From Caenimonas sedimenti (GTDB lineage Bacteria > Pseudomonadota > Gammaproteobacteria > Burkholderiales > Burkholderiaceae_C): DNA of 64,000 nt. The position numbers and the translations under genes were made by a program. Shown here piece by piece: positions 1 through 8,777 of this stretch. Position 1 is the stretch's first letter, and every line of letters begins with the position of its first letter. The stretch covers positions 1-64,000 of the forward strand of contig NZ_VOBQ01000010.1 of assembly GCF_007833165.1 (NCBI RefSeq), written 5' to 3'. A model generated the notes under the pieces. It made no database searches, was not told the DNA's origin, and saw only the letters and a program-made list of their open reading frames with translations.

Positions 1-95
<95 letters not shown>

Positions 96-138
96 AACCC
101 AGCCTACGAAGCCCAAACCTCCCGCTATACTTCGTGCC

Positions 139-187
139 AGCGCCGATTTGCCTTCGCTTGCGGGCGCTCAATAAATTCAGCTAAAGA
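139..187 (+). promoter_or_regulatory. SAM-II riboswitch aptamer upstream of metX
   Basis: Stem P1 is AGCGCC (139-144) pairing with GGCGCT (163-168). It is followed by an A-rich strand, AATAAATTCAGCTAAAG (170-186), matching the SAM-II consensus order GCGC-GATTT / GC-rich loop / GCGC-AATAAA-GCTAAA. SAM-II aptamers are known in front of metX and metA, mostly in alphaproteobacteria. They bind S-adenosylmethionine through an H-type pseudoknot that uses the GCTAAA strand. Here the aptamer ends about 60 bases before metX. A terminator follows at once, so control is probably transcriptional. I identified it by eye. A covariance-model search would settle it. Confidence 0.82.
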
Positions 188-200
188 CAGCCTGGAACCG

Positions 201-235
201 CCCGGCATTGCTTTAGCAAAGCCGGGTTTTCTTTT
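201..235 (+). terminator. Intrinsic terminator in the metX leader (riboswitch expression platform)
   Basis: CCCGGC (201-206) pairs with GCCGGG (221-226) and the inner TTGC (208-211) pairs with GCAA (216-219) around a TTTA loop. The tract TTTTCTTTT follows at 227-235. It lies between the SAM-II aptamer and the metX start codon at 247. GCTAAAG (180-186), part of the aptamer's conserved pseudoknot strand, is exactly complementary to CTTTAGC (211-217) inside this hairpin. That gives a ready-made antiterminator when SAM is absent. Confidence 0.85.
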
Positions 236-246
236 ATCTGGGTTCC

Positions 247-1380
247 ATGTCCCTCGTCGCCACACCGCGTTCCATGCCGTTCGAAGCGCCGCTCCCGCTG
301 AAGAGCGGCGCGTCCCTGCGCCAATACGAACTGGCCTACGAGACCTACGGCACGCTGAACGCCGCGCGCGACAACGCCGTGCTGATCTGCCACGCCCTGA
401 ATGCCTCGCACCACGTGGCGGGCGTCTACGCGGGTCAGGAAAAATCCGAAGGGTGGTGGGACACGATGATCGGCCCCGGCAAGCCGGTGGACACCGACCG
501 CTTCTTCGTCATCGGCGTCAACAACCTGGGCTCCTGCTTCGGCTCGACCGGTCCGATGCATGTGAACCCGGACACGGGCAAGGTCTACGGCGCCGATTTC
601 CCGGTGGTGACGGTGGAGGACTGGGTCGACGCGCAAGCCCGCTTGCTGGACGGCCTTGGCATCCAGCGCCTGGCCGCCGTGATGGGCGGCAGCCTGGGCG
701 GCATGCAGGCGCTGTCGTGGACGCTGCAGTATCCCGAGCGGGTGCGCCATGCCGTGGTGGTCGCCAGCGCGCCCAACCTGAACGCCGAGAACATCGCCTT
801 CAACGAGGTCGCGCGCCGCGCCATCGTCACCGACCCCGACTTCCACGGCGGCCACTTCTACGAGCACGGCGTGATCCCCAAGCGCGGCCTGCGCATCGCC
901 CGGATGATCGGCCACATCACGTACCTGTCGGACGACGTGATGAACGAGAAGTTCGGCCGCCAACTCCGAGAAGGCATCGATCTCAAGTACTCCACGCAGG
1001 ACATCGAGTTCCAGATCGAAAGCTACCTGCGCCACCAGGGCGACAAGTTCAGCGAGTACTTCGACGCCAACACCTACCTGCTGATCACGCGCGCGCTCGA
1101 CTACTTCGACCCGGCGCGGGCCACCAACGGCAACCTGGCCAAGGCGCTGGCGGCGGCCACCGCGAAATTCCTGCTGGTGAGTTTCACGACCGACTGGCGC
1201 TTCTCGCCGCGGCGCAGCCGCGAGATCGTCAAGGCCCTGCTCGACAACAACCGCGACGTCAGCTACGCCGAGATCGATGCGCCGCACGGGCATGACGCCT
1301 TCCTGCTGGAAGACGCGCGCTACCTGGCGCTGGTGCGTTCGTATTTCGAGCGGATCACCGCCGAAGGTGCCAAGCCATGA
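247..1380 (+). CDS. metX: Homoserine O-acyltransferase (probably O-succinyltransferase, MetX family)
   Basis: This 377-residue alpha/beta-hydrolase-fold enzyme activates the hydroxyl of L-homoserine in the first committed step of methionine synthesis. The nucleophile elbow GGSLGG places Ser149. Asp316 (TDWRFSP) and His349 (HGHDAF) complete the triad. Length and motifs fit full-length MetX. In proteobacteria that carry metX next to metW, the enzyme is usually a succinyltransferase (MetXS) despite its acetyltransferase-like sequence, and the metW neighbour supports that reading here. The specificity is inferred. The ATG at 247 lacks a strong Shine-Dalgarno sequence. It follows a SAM-II riboswitch and terminator, so transcription should fall when SAM is plentiful. 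The gene overlaps metW by four bases (ATGA). Confidence 0.93.
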
Positions 1381-1961
1381 GCGATCCGGCGACGCTCCAG
1401 TCCATCGCCCGCCTGGTGCCGCCGGGCTCGCGCGTGCTCGACCTCGGCTGCGGCGACGGCGCGCTGCTGGACCACCTGCAGCGCGAGCGCGGCTGCAGCG
1501 GCTACGGCATCGAGATCGCCGACGACAACCTGCTTGCCTGCGTGAAGCGCGGTGTCAACGTCATCCAGCTGAATCTCGACGAAGGCCTGTCGCTGTTCGA
1601 TGACGGTTCGTTCGACGTGGTGCTGCAGGTCGACACCCTGCAGCACCTGCGCAATGCGGAGACCATGTTGCGCGAGACGGCGCGGGTGGGCAAGCTGGGC
1701 ATCGTCACCTTCCCCAATTTCGCGCACTGGCCGAACCGCTTCTCCATCCTGCGCGGCCGCATGCCGGTGACCAAGCGACTGCCCTACCAGTGGTACGACA
1801 CGCCCAACATCCGCGTCGGCACGTTCAAGGACTTCGAGGTGCTGGCCACCAAGAACCGGCTGGCGATCCTCGATGCCTTCGGCCTGCAGGACGGGCGGGA
1901 ACGGCGCTTCCTGCCGAACCTCACGGCGAGCACCGCGGTGTTCAAGTTCGAACGCGGTTGA
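1377..1961 (+). CDS. metW: Methionine biosynthesis protein MetW, SAM-dependent methyltransferase fold
   Basis: The 194-residue protein has the class I methyltransferase motif I (VLDLGCGDG, about residues 20-28) and the acidic SAM-ribose residue in YGIEIADDN. MetW is a small partner of MetX in many proteobacteria and is required for full homoserine acyltransferase activity. Whether it methylates anything is unclear. Its ATG overlaps the metX stop codon (ATGA), so the two are translationally coupled and both lie under the upstream SAM-II riboswitch. Confidence 0.92.
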
Positions 1962-1972
1962 GCGACAGGCCC

Positions 1973-1978
1973 TAGAAT
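1973..1978 (+). promoter_or_regulatory. Candidate -10 box upstream of the chrB-like gene
   Basis: TAGAAT lies 90 bases before the GTG of the chrB-like gene, in the only gap between metW and that gene. CTAGAAT is a common -10 form in this group of bacteria. No convincing -35 lies at 16-18 bp spacing, so this is a weak prediction. Confidence 0.35.
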
Positions 1979-2068
1979 CGCGGCATCGGGAACAACAGCC
2001 TCCCGGTCCTTCAAGGCAGATGGTGTCCCATCCAAGCGCTGGCAACTTCCCCAGTTGGAGTTTTCCCC

Positions 2069-2938
2069 GTGGACACCGCATTGCCATCCATTTCCCGTTC
2101 CGAACTTGCTTCCCGCCTGGGCCGCCCTGGCGCGCCGCTGTTGCTCGACGTGCGCCGGCGTGAGCGTTTCGCCGCCAGCGGCCACCTGCTCGCCGGCGCC
2201 CGCTACTGCGCGCCCGAAGAAGTGGCGGCGCTCGCCGCCAGCCAGCCGCCCGGTGAAGCCATCGCCTATTGCGTGTACGGCCACAACGTGAGCGAGGACG
2301 CGGTGCGCACCCTGCGCGCCGCCGGCTGGGACGCGCGGCTGCTGGCCGGTGGCTTCGAGGGCGGCGAACCCGGCGTCGATGCCGCGGCTGATGTCGAAGC
2401 CTGGCGCGCCGTCCCGTTGCCGCGCATCCGCAAGCGCCCCGACCTGGGCGTGGCGGGCGAGGCGGCTTCGCGCTGGGTCACCCGTGCGCGACCGAAGGTC
2501 GAGCGCGTGGCTTGCCCGTGGCTGATCCGCCGCTTCATCGACGCACGCGCCGAATTCCACTACGTACCCGCCGAACAGGTCTTCGCGCAGGCGCGCGTAT
2601 TGGAAGCCGTGCCCTACGACGTGCCCGATGCGCCGATCACGCATGCCTGGGAGAAGGGCAGCTTCGACGCCTTGCTCGCGGCCTTCGAGCTGGAAGACCC
2701 GGCGCTGCATGCGCTGGCCACCATCGTGCGCGCAGCCGACACCGACCGGATGAAGCTGGCGCCGCAGGCGGCCGGGCTGCTGGCGATCTCACTCGGCCTG
2801 TCGCACCTGAATGCCGGGGACGATCACGCGATGCTCGAAGCGGCAATGCCGATCTACGACGCGCTCTACGCCTGGTGCCGTGATGCAAGCGGCGAAACGC
2901 ACCGCTGGCAGGCCCACCAGCTGGTGGTTACGGCATGA
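2069..2938 (+). CDS. Rhodanese-ChrB fusion, chromate resistance regulator/accessory protein
   Basis: This 289-residue protein has two parts. Residues ~10-115 form a rhodanese-like domain (LLLDVRRRERF; active-site-loop Cys68 in YCVYGHN). Residues ~145-289 match the ChrB C-terminal family (ERVACPWLIRRFID, ADTDRM, GLSHLN). ChrB proteins sense or reduce chromate and regulate chrA. In this subtype the usual ChrB N-terminal DNA-binding part is replaced by a rhodanese domain, so it may act as an enzyme rather than a repressor (inference). GTG start with GGAG eight bases upstream. Its stop overlaps the chrA ATG, giving a coupled pair. Confidence 0.8.
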   Translation: MDTALPSISRSELASRLGRPGAPLLLDVRRRERFAASGHLLAGARYCAPEEVAALAASQPPGEAIAYCVYGHNVSEDAVRTLRAAGWDARLLAGGFEGGEPGVDAAADVEAWRAVPLPRIRKRPDLGVAGEAASRWVTRARPKVERVACPWLIRRFIDARAEFHYVPAEQVFAQARVLEAVPYDVPDAPITHAWEKGSFDALLAAFELEDPALHALATIVRAADTDRMKLAPQAAGLLAISLGLSHLNAGDDHAMLEAAMPIYDALYAWCRDASGETHRWQAHQLVVTA

Positions 2939-4284
2939 GCGCAGTCCTGAGCCCCATCACTTTCACGGAAGCGCTGAAGTTCTGGCTGCGCCTGGGCTTC
3001 ATCAGCTTCGGCGGACCGGCCGGCCAGATCGCGATCATGCACCGCGAGCTGGTCGAGCAAAAGCGCTGGATCTCCGAGCGGCGCTTCCTGCACGCCCTCA
3101 ACTACTGCATGCTGCTGCCCGGACCCGAGGCGCAGCAACTGGCCACCTACATCGGCTGGCTGATGCACCGCACCTGGGGTGGCATCGTGGCCGGCGGGTT
3201 GTTCGTGTTGCCGTCGCTCGTCATCCTCATCGGGCTGAGCTGGGTCTACGTCGCCTTCGGCTCCGTGACCTGGGTGGCTGGCCTGTTCTACGGCATCAAG
3301 CCCGCCGTGGCGGCCATCGTGCTGCAGGCGGTCTGGCGCATCGGCAGCCGCACGCTGAAGCATCCGCGCAAGGTGCCGCTGCTGTGGGCGATCGCCGTGG
3401 CGAGCTTCGTCGCGATCGCCGTGCTCGAAGTACCCTTCCCCTGGGTGGTGGCGGCCGCGGCGCTGACCGGCGTGCTGGGCGCACGCTTCGCGCCGGCGCA
3501 GTTCGCGCCCGGTGGCAACCACGGCGGGGCGGCCAAGGACTGGGGCCCGGCCGTGATCGACGACCACACGCCCTCGCCGGACCACGCGCGCTTCAGCCGC
3601 GTCCGCCTGCTGGCCATCGTGCTGGCGGGAGCCGTGCTGTGGCTGCTGCCGATGGGCGCGCTCGTCGCGCACGGCGGCTGGGACGGTACGCTGGCCCAGA
3701 TGGGCTGGTTCTTCAGCAAGGCGGCGCTGCTCACCTTCGGCGGCGCCTATGCGGTCTTGCCCTACGTCTACCAGGGCGCCGTCGAACACCAGCAATGGCT
3801 GACCGGCGCGCAGATGATGGACGGCCTGGCGCTGGGCGAAACCACGCCCGGGCCGCTGATCATGGTGGTGGCCTTCGTGGGTTTTGTCGGCGGCTGGACG
3901 CGCCAGGTGCTGGGCCCCGACGCGCTGTTCCTGGGCGCCGCGCTGGCCGCCACCGTGGTCACGTGGTTCACCTTCCTGCCGTCGTTCCTGTTCATCCTGG
4001 CCGGCGGCCCGCTGGTGGAGGCGACGCACGGCAAGCTCGGGTTCACGGCGCCGCTGACCGCCATCACGGCGGCGGTGGTCGGCGTGATCGCCACCCTGGC
4101 GCTGTTCTTCCTCGTGCACGTGGCACGCGATGCGCGGCCGGCCGGCTGGCCGGTGGACTGGGTGGCACTGGGGATCGCCGCGGCCGCGGCTGTGGCCTTG
4201 CTGCGCTACAAGATCGGCGTGATCCCGGTGATCGCGGGCTGCGCGGTGGTCGGGATGGTGTTGCGGGTGAGCGGTTGGTCGTAA
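2935..4284 (+). CDS. chrA: Chromate efflux transporter, CHR family
   Basis: The 449-residue inner-membrane protein consists of two homologous CHR halves. The first carries the family signature FGGPAGQIA and the LLPGPEAQQ loop (about residues 22-70). The second repeats it as TFGGAYAVL with TTPGPLI (about 262-310). Long two-domain CHR proteins export chromate or sulfate-like oxyanions, driven by the proton-motive force. The ATG overlaps the stop of the rhodanese-ChrB gene, so the two are co-translated. Chromate as substrate is inferred from family and partner. Confidence 0.88.
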   Translation: MSAVLSPITFTEALKFWLRLGFISFGGPAGQIAIMHRELVEQKRWISERRFLHALNYCMLLPGPEAQQLATYIGWLMHRTWGGIVAGGLFVLPSLVILIGLSWVYVAFGSVTWVAGLFYGIKPAVAAIVLQAVWRIGSRTLKHPRKVPLLWAIAVASFVAIAVLEVPFPWVVAAAALTGVLGARFAPAQFAPGGNHGGAAKDWGPAVIDDHTPSPDHARFSRVRLLAIVLAGAVLWLLPMGALVAHGGWDGTLAQMGWFFSKAALLTFGGAYAVLPYVYQGAVEHQQWLTGAQMMDGLALGETTPGPLIMVVAFVGFVGGWTRQVLGPDALFLGAALAATVVTWFTFLPSFLFILAGGPLVEATHGKLGFTAPLTAITAAVVGVIATLALFFLVHVARDARPAGWPVDWVALGIAAAAAVALLRYKIGVIPVIAGCAVVGMVLRVSGWS

Positions 4285-4318
4285 GCGTCAAGCGGCCATG
4301 TCGGCGTATGCTTTCGCC

Positions 4319-5143
4319 ATGCCCCGTTTCGCCGCCAACCTGTCGATGCTCTATCCGGAGCATGCTTTCCTGGACCGCTTCGAGGCCGCCGCGCGCGATG
4401 GCTTCCGTGGCGTGGAATTCCTGTTCCCGTACGAGCACCCGGCCGCCGAGCTCGCGGCCCGGCTGAAGGCGAACGGGCTGCAGCAAGTCCTGTTCAACAC
4501 GGTGCCGGGCGACTTCCAGGCCGGGGAACGCGGGCTGGCCGCGCTGCCGGGCCGCGAGGCCGAGTTCCGGGCCGGTGTCGAGAAGGCGCTGGAGTACGCG
4601 GAAGCGCTCGCCTGCCCCCGCCTGCACGTCATGGCCGGGCTGGTGCCGGAAGGGATGGATCGCGCGACGATGCGTGCGACCTACCTCGCCAACCTGCGCT
4701 GGGCCGCCGGCCTGGCGGCGCGGCAGGGCGTGGCCCTCCTGATCGAGCCGATCAACACGCGCGACATTCCGGGCTATTTCCTGAACCGGCAGGACCATGC
4801 GCACGAGCTGCTCTCCGAGGTCGGCGCGCTGAACCTGCAGGTGCAGATGGACCTGTACCACTGCCAGGTCGTCGAAGGCGACGTGGCCAGCAAGATCCGG
4901 CAGTACCTGCCCACCGGGCGCGTCGGGCACTTCCAGATCGCGGGCGTGCCGGCGCGGCACGAGCCCGACCTGGGCGAGGTCAACTACCCCTACCTGTTCT
5001 CGGTGATCGACGAAGTCGCCAGGGAGAGCGGCTGGCAGGGCTGGGTCGGCTGCGAGTACCGGCCCGCGCGCGGCGCCGCCGCGGGCGGGACCAGCCAGGG
5101 CCTGGATTGGCTGCGCCGCTGGCAGAGCCGCGAAAATGACTAG
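4319..5143 (+). CDS. hyi: Hydroxypyruvate isomerase family protein (Hyi/OtnI)
   Basis: From the ATG at 4319 ([14 protein letters not shown]) the protein has 274 residues, close to the usual ~260, and aligns from its first residues with the AP-endonuclease-like TIM-barrel isomerases Hyi and OtnI. It keeps the two metal-binding glutamates in LIEPINT and GCEYRP and the DLYHCQ and GHFQIAG strands. It should interconvert hydroxypyruvate and tartronate semialdehyde, or a 2-oxo-tetronate relative. No glyoxylate-carboligase partner is nearby, so the substrate is uncertain. An in-frame ATG at 4298 would add seven residues. The family alignment favours 4319. Confidence 0.82.
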   Translation: MPRFAANLSMLYPEHAFLDRFEAAARDGFRGVEFLFPYEHPAAELAARLKANGLQQVLFNTVPGDFQAGERGLAALPGREAEFRAGVEKALEYAEALACPRLHVMAGLVPEGMDRATMRATYLANLRWAAGLAARQGVALLIEPINTRDIPGYFLNRQDHAHELLSEVGALNLQVQMDLYHCQVVEGDVASKIRQYLPTGRVGHFQIAGVPARHEPDLGEVNYPYLFSVIDEVARESGWQGWVGCEYRPARGAAAGGTSQGLDWLRRWQSREND

Positions 5144-5154
5144 GCGCGCGGGTT

Positions 5155-5619
5155 CTAGCCCTGCTGCTTCAGGATGCTGATGGTGCCGTCCACCTCCAGC
5201 ACGGCCATGCGCATCTCCTCCACCTGGCAGTCGGCGCCACGCAGCGCCTTCTCCACGTCCGACTCGGGCACGCGCTCCTTCTTCAGCACGTCCTTGTAGA
5301 TGACGCCATCACGTCCGATGAGAACGGCCGTGCCCTGCAGCACCGCGTCGGCCTTGCGGCTGCGCGTGGTGAAGACGGCGATCCCCATGTCGAGCGCCAC
5401 CAGGACCGCGCAGGCGATCAGCCCGCCCACCAGTGACTTGTCGCCGCCACGCAGCGAGTCGCCGACGGCCTCGGACATCAGCATCACCACCAGCAGGTCG
5501 AACGGGGTGAACTGGCCCACGGTGCGCTTGCCGGTGATGCGGACCATCGCCAGCACGGCCAGGTAGACCGCCGCTGCGCGAACCATCAGTTCCCAGACGG
5601 GGATTTCCAGGTCGAACAT
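5155..5619 (-). CDS. DUF421 / YetF-like membrane protein
   Basis: The 154-residue protein has about three N-terminal membrane segments (roughly residues 8-26, 38-55 and 60-82) and a small soluble C-terminal domain. It shows the family pattern RITGKRTVGQFTPFDLLV followed by MSEAVGD. YetF/YcaP-type proteins are inner-membrane proteins of unknown biochemical role. Its end lies 11 bases from the convergent hyi gene. It is read leftward, downstream of the DUF72 gene across a 70-base gap. Confidence 0.8.
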   Translation of the reverse strand: MFDLEIPVWELMVRAAAVYLAVLAMVRITGKRTVGQFTPFDLLVVMLMSEAVGDSLRGGDKSLVGGLIACAVLVALDMGIAVFTTRSRKADAVLQGTAVLIGRDGVIYKDVLKKERVPESDVEKALRGADCQVEEMRMAVLEVDGTISILKQQG

Positions 5620-5689
5620 GCGATGCAGTGCATCACACGGCTGGGCTACGGGGCGTCGGAGACGGCCGACCCCGGCTGTCGGCGTGGGC

Positions 5690-6442
5690 CTATGCCTGAA
5701 GCATCTTCAGGAACGCCTGCGCCGCCGCCGGCGCCCTCTCCTTGGCCCCGTTGATGAAGAACACGAACGCCTGGTGGCGCCCGCTTTGCCCCACCCATTC
5801 CTGCGCGCCCTGGACCCAGGTCGCGAGCTCGCTTTCCGGGTACCCGGTGGGCAGCTCCGCGCGGCTGCGCATCAGGCGCAGGTAGGCCAGCTCGCTCAGT
5901 GCGTGCGCGATGCCGGGAAACTTGTCGGAGTCGGTGTACACGGTGGTGCAGCCATGCGCGCGCAACAGGTCGAGATACTGCTCCGTGGCGAAGCTCGGGT
6001 GCCGCACGTCGAGCACGTGGCGCAACTCGCGTCCCTGCACCTCGCGCGGCAGCAGCTTCAGGAAAGCCGCCGTGTCCTCGGCGTCGAAGGCCTTGGTCGG
6101 CATGAACTGCCAGACGATGGGGCCCAGCTTGCCGCCGAGTTCGGCCAGTCCGCTGCCGATGAAATTGTTGATGCCCTCGCCGGCCGTCGCCAGCACCTTG
6201 CGGTGCGTGGTGAAGCGGTGCGCCTTCAACGAGAAGACGAAGTCTTCGGGCGTCTCGTCGCGCCACTTGGCGAAGGTCGTCGGCTTGAAGGTGCTGTAGA
6301 AGGTGCCGTTCACCTCGATGGCCGTGAGCTGGCGGCTGGCATAGGTCAGCTCCTTGGCGTGCGCCAGGCCGGGCGGGTAGAAGTTGTTGCGCCAGGGCTC
6401 GAAGGTCCAGCCGCCGATGCCGACGCGAAGTTGCGGGTTCAT
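5690..6442 (-). CDS. DUF72 family protein (YecE-like TIM barrel)
   Basis: The 250-residue protein begins RVGIGGWTF and carries the family landmarks EVNGTFYST, FVFSLKAHRF, GPIVWQFMP and VLDVRHPSF. DUF72 proteins are widespread cytoplasmic TIM barrels without an established reaction. The start is set by an ATGA overlap with the stop of the upstream glycosyltransferase gene, so they form a two-gene unit. A longer open frame upstream runs antisense to nothing useful and has no family support. Confidence 0.85.
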   Translation of the reverse strand: MNPQLRVGIGGWTFEPWRNNFYPPGLAHAKELTYASRQLTAIEVNGTFYSTFKPTTFAKWRDETPEDFVFSLKAHRFTTHRKVLATAGEGINNFIGSGLAELGGKLGPIVWQFMPTKAFDAEDTAAFLKLLPREVQGRELRHVLDVRHPSFATEQYLDLLRAHGCTTVYTDSDKFPGIAHALSELAYLRLMRSRAELPTGYPESELATWVQGAQEWVGQSGRHQAFVFFINGAKERAPAAAQAFLKMLQA

Positions 6443-7149
6443 GGTTCCGGTCTCCAGGTGCCCCAGGTGTGCTGGTCGGGGGTTTCGACATAGCCGCGGC
6501 GCGGCGCTTCCGACTCGCGCAGCTGCGCGTCGGCGTTGATGGCCAGGCCCATGCGGAAGGCCTGCGGCTCCAGGCCCTGCTGGTGCAGCAGGGCGCCCAG
6601 CACGAGGTCGCTGCCGTTGTGGCCCAGCGCCTCGCCGGGCCAGTCGAAGCGGCGAATCAGATCCAGCGGGACGACGGTCCAGCCGCCGGTTGGGAACAGG
6701 ATCGTCTCCGGCACCTCCCGGCCCGTGAACCAGGGTTGCTGCCGCACCCAGTCGCGCTGGGCCGGCGTCAGGTGCTGCGTGTACAGCGCGCCCAACGCGG
6801 GGGCGTGTTCGGCCCGGGCCGTCACGGCACGCAGCCAAGGCGCCGCCTGCACCCCGGGCTGCAGGCAGGAATCGTCATCGAACCACATCAGGTGCGTGGC
6901 ATCCCCGCGGTAGCCAGCCAGCAGGCGGCGCATCATGGGGCACTTGTAGATCTGCGGATCGGCGGATTCCGTCTCCACGTCCGGCAGGAGTTCGTCCAGC
7001 ACCGCGCGGGACCGGGGCGACACCTCGTTCAGCCCGACCGCCAAGTCCACCTGGCCGGTGTTCCGCAGCGCGCGCAAGGTCTGGCCGCAGCGCTGGGCCA
7101 GCTCGGGGTGATCGCCATAGAAAAGTGCGAGGACGAGAAACTTGACCAT
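6439..7149 (-). CDS. Glycosyltransferase family 2-like protein
   Basis: The 236-residue soluble protein begins MVKFLVLALFYGD and carries the metal-binding acidic motif WFDDDS, typical of GT-A folds, at about residue 89. TGGWTVV and HNGSDLVLG follow, as in glycosyltransferases that scan an acceptor pocket. There is no membrane segment. Sugar and acceptor are unknown. An ATG 27 bases upstream (7176) is possible but has no usable ribosome site. It overlaps the DUF72 gene by four bases. Confidence 0.62.
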   Translation of the reverse strand: MVKFLVLALFYGDHPELAQRCGQTLRALRNTGQVDLAVGLNEVSPRSRAVLDELLPDVETESADPQIYKCPMMRRLLAGYRGDATHLMWFDDDSCLQPGVQAAPWLRAVTARAEHAPALGALYTQHLTPAQRDWVRQQPWFTGREVPETILFPTGGWTVVPLDLIRRFDWPGEALGHNGSDLVLGALLHQQGLEPQAFRMGLAINADAQLRESEAPRRGYVETPDQHTWGTWRPEP

Positions 7150-7214
7150 GAAACGGCATTGGGAAAGCCGCTGCATCCTAGCCGAGCGCCGTCGCGCGGC
7201 GTAGAGTGCGGGGC

Positions 7215-8687
7215 ATGAACGCCCCCCTGCACCGCGAAATGCCCCCCACGCTGCTCGACAGCGCCGCCGCCCTGGCCCAGGTCACCGACCAATGGGACCG
7301 TGACATCGTCCGCCAGCTCACCGACTACATCGCGATCCCGGCCAAGTCGCCCGGTTTCGACAAGGACTGGGCCCAGCACGGCCACATCGACACCGTGCTG
7401 CGCAATGCCGCCGCCTGGGTCGAGGCGCAGAAGGTCGAAGGCCTGGTGCTGGAGGTCGTGCGCCTGCCCGGCCGCACGCCGGTGATCTTCTTCGAGGTGC
7501 CGGCCACCAAGGCCGGGTCGACGCAAACGATCCTGATGTATGGCCACCTGGACAAGCAGCCCGAATTCACCGGCTGGCGCAACGACCTCGGCCCCTGGAC
7601 GCCCAAGTACGAGGACGGCAAGCTGTACGGCCGCGGCGGCGCCGACGACGGTTACGCGGTTTACGCGAGCGTTGCGGCCGTGCAGGCGCTGAAGGCGCAG
7701 AAGACGCCGCATCCGCGCATCGTGGGCCTGATCGAGACTTGCGAGGAATCGGGCTCCTACGACCTGCTGCCCTACGTGGACGCCCTGCGCGACCGCCTGG
7801 GAGACGTCGCACTGGTGATCTGCCTGGACTCGGGTGCCGGCAACTACGACCAGCTGTGGCTGACGACGTCGCTGCGCGGGCTGGCGGGCGGCACGCTGAA
7901 GGTGGAAATCCTCACCGAAGGCGTGCATTCCGGCGACGCGTCCGGCCTGGTGCCATCGAGCTTCCGGATCATGCGGCAAGTGCTGGACCGGCTGGAAGAC
8001 AGCAAGACGGGCCGGCTGCTGCCGGCCAGCTTCCATTGCGACATGCCGGCGGACCGGTTGGCCCAGGCGCAGGCCACCGCGAAGATCCTGGGCGACGAGG
8101 TTTACAAGCGCTTCCCCTGGGCCCACGCCGACTGCGGCGGTTCCACCGCATTCGCGTTGCCCACCACGACCGACCCCGTGCAGGCCCTGGTCAACCGCAC
8201 CTGGACGCCGACGCTGTCGGTGACGGGCGCCGAAGGCTTCCCGGCCCTGCAGGACGCCGGCAACGTGCTGCGCCCCTACACCGCATTCAAACTCTCCCTG
8301 CGCCTGCCGCCCCTGGTGGATGCTGCGCAAGCCGTGGATGAGCTGAAGACGCTGCTGGAGGACAACGCCCCCTACCAGGCCAAGGTGACCTTCACGGCGA
8401 ACGGCGCGGCCACCGGCTGGAACGCACCGGCCACCACCGACTGGTTCGAACGCGCGCTGAACTCGGCATCGCAGGCGCACTTCGGCGCGCCGGTGGGCTA
8501 CATCGGCCAGGGCGGCACGATCCCGCTGATGAACATGCTGAGCCAGGGCTTTCCGAAGGCGCAGATGATGGTGTGCGGCGTGCTCGGCCCGCGCAGCAAC
8601 GCGCACGGCCCCAACGAGTTCCTGCACGTGCCTTATGCCAAGCGGCTGACCGCGGCGGTCGCCGAGGTGATGGCGCAGCTGCCCTGA
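7215..8687 (+). CDS. M20 family metallopeptidase (carnosinase/CNDP-like dipeptidase)
   Basis: This 490-residue cytosolic peptidase keeps the di-zinc ligands of family M20: His in YGHLDKQ (about residue 110), the bridging Asp in GGADDGY (about 143), Glu-Glu in TCEESGS and the C-terminal His in HGPNEFLHV. The long form with an inserted lid domain matches CNDP/DUG1-type dipeptidases rather than DapE. A GTG at 7206 is open in the same frame. ATG 7215, preceded by GGGG, is preferred. It is transcribed divergently from the glycosyltransferase-DUF72 pair. Confidence 0.88.
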   Translation: MNAPLHREMPPTLLDSAAALAQVTDQWDRDIVRQLTDYIAIPAKSPGFDKDWAQHGHIDTVLRNAAAWVEAQKVEGLVLEVVRLPGRTPVIFFEVPATKAGSTQTILMYGHLDKQPEFTGWRNDLGPWTPKYEDGKLYGRGGADDGYAVYASVAAVQALKAQKTPHPRIVGLIETCEESGSYDLLPYVDALRDRLGDVALVICLDSGAGNYDQLWLTTSLRGLAGGTLKVEILTEGVHSGDASGLVPSSFRIMRQVLDRLEDSKTGRLLPASFHCDMPADRLAQAQATAKILGDEVYKRFPWAHADCGGSTAFALPTTTDPVQALVNRTWTPTLSVTGAEGFPALQDAGNVLRPYTAFKLSLRLPPLVDAAQAVDELKTLLEDNAPYQAKVTFTANGAATGWNAPATTDWFERALNSASQAHFGAPVGYIGQGGTIPLMNMLSQGFPKAQMMVCGVLGPRSNAHGPNEFLHVPYAKRLTAAVAEVMAQLP

Positions 8688-8715
8688 TTTTTATTCGTGT
8701 GACTTAGCGCACAGC

Positions 8716-8750
8716 GGACTGTCAACCCCAGTCGCGGGGATTGACAGTCC
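8716..8750. promoter_or_regulatory. Long inverted repeat between the M20 peptidase and lipase genes
   Basis: GGACTGTCAA (8716-8725) is repeated perfectly inverted as TTGACAGTCC (8741-8750). The inner CCCC (8726-8729) and GGGG (8736-8739) add four more pairs across a one-base bulge. No T-tract follows on either strand, so a simple intrinsic terminator is unlikely. An operator for a dimeric regulator or a stable mRNA-end hairpin are the alternatives. It lies 28 bases before the lipase ATG. Confidence 0.55.
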
Positions 8751-8777
8751 ACGCGGGCGGGTCATGATCGCGCCTTG

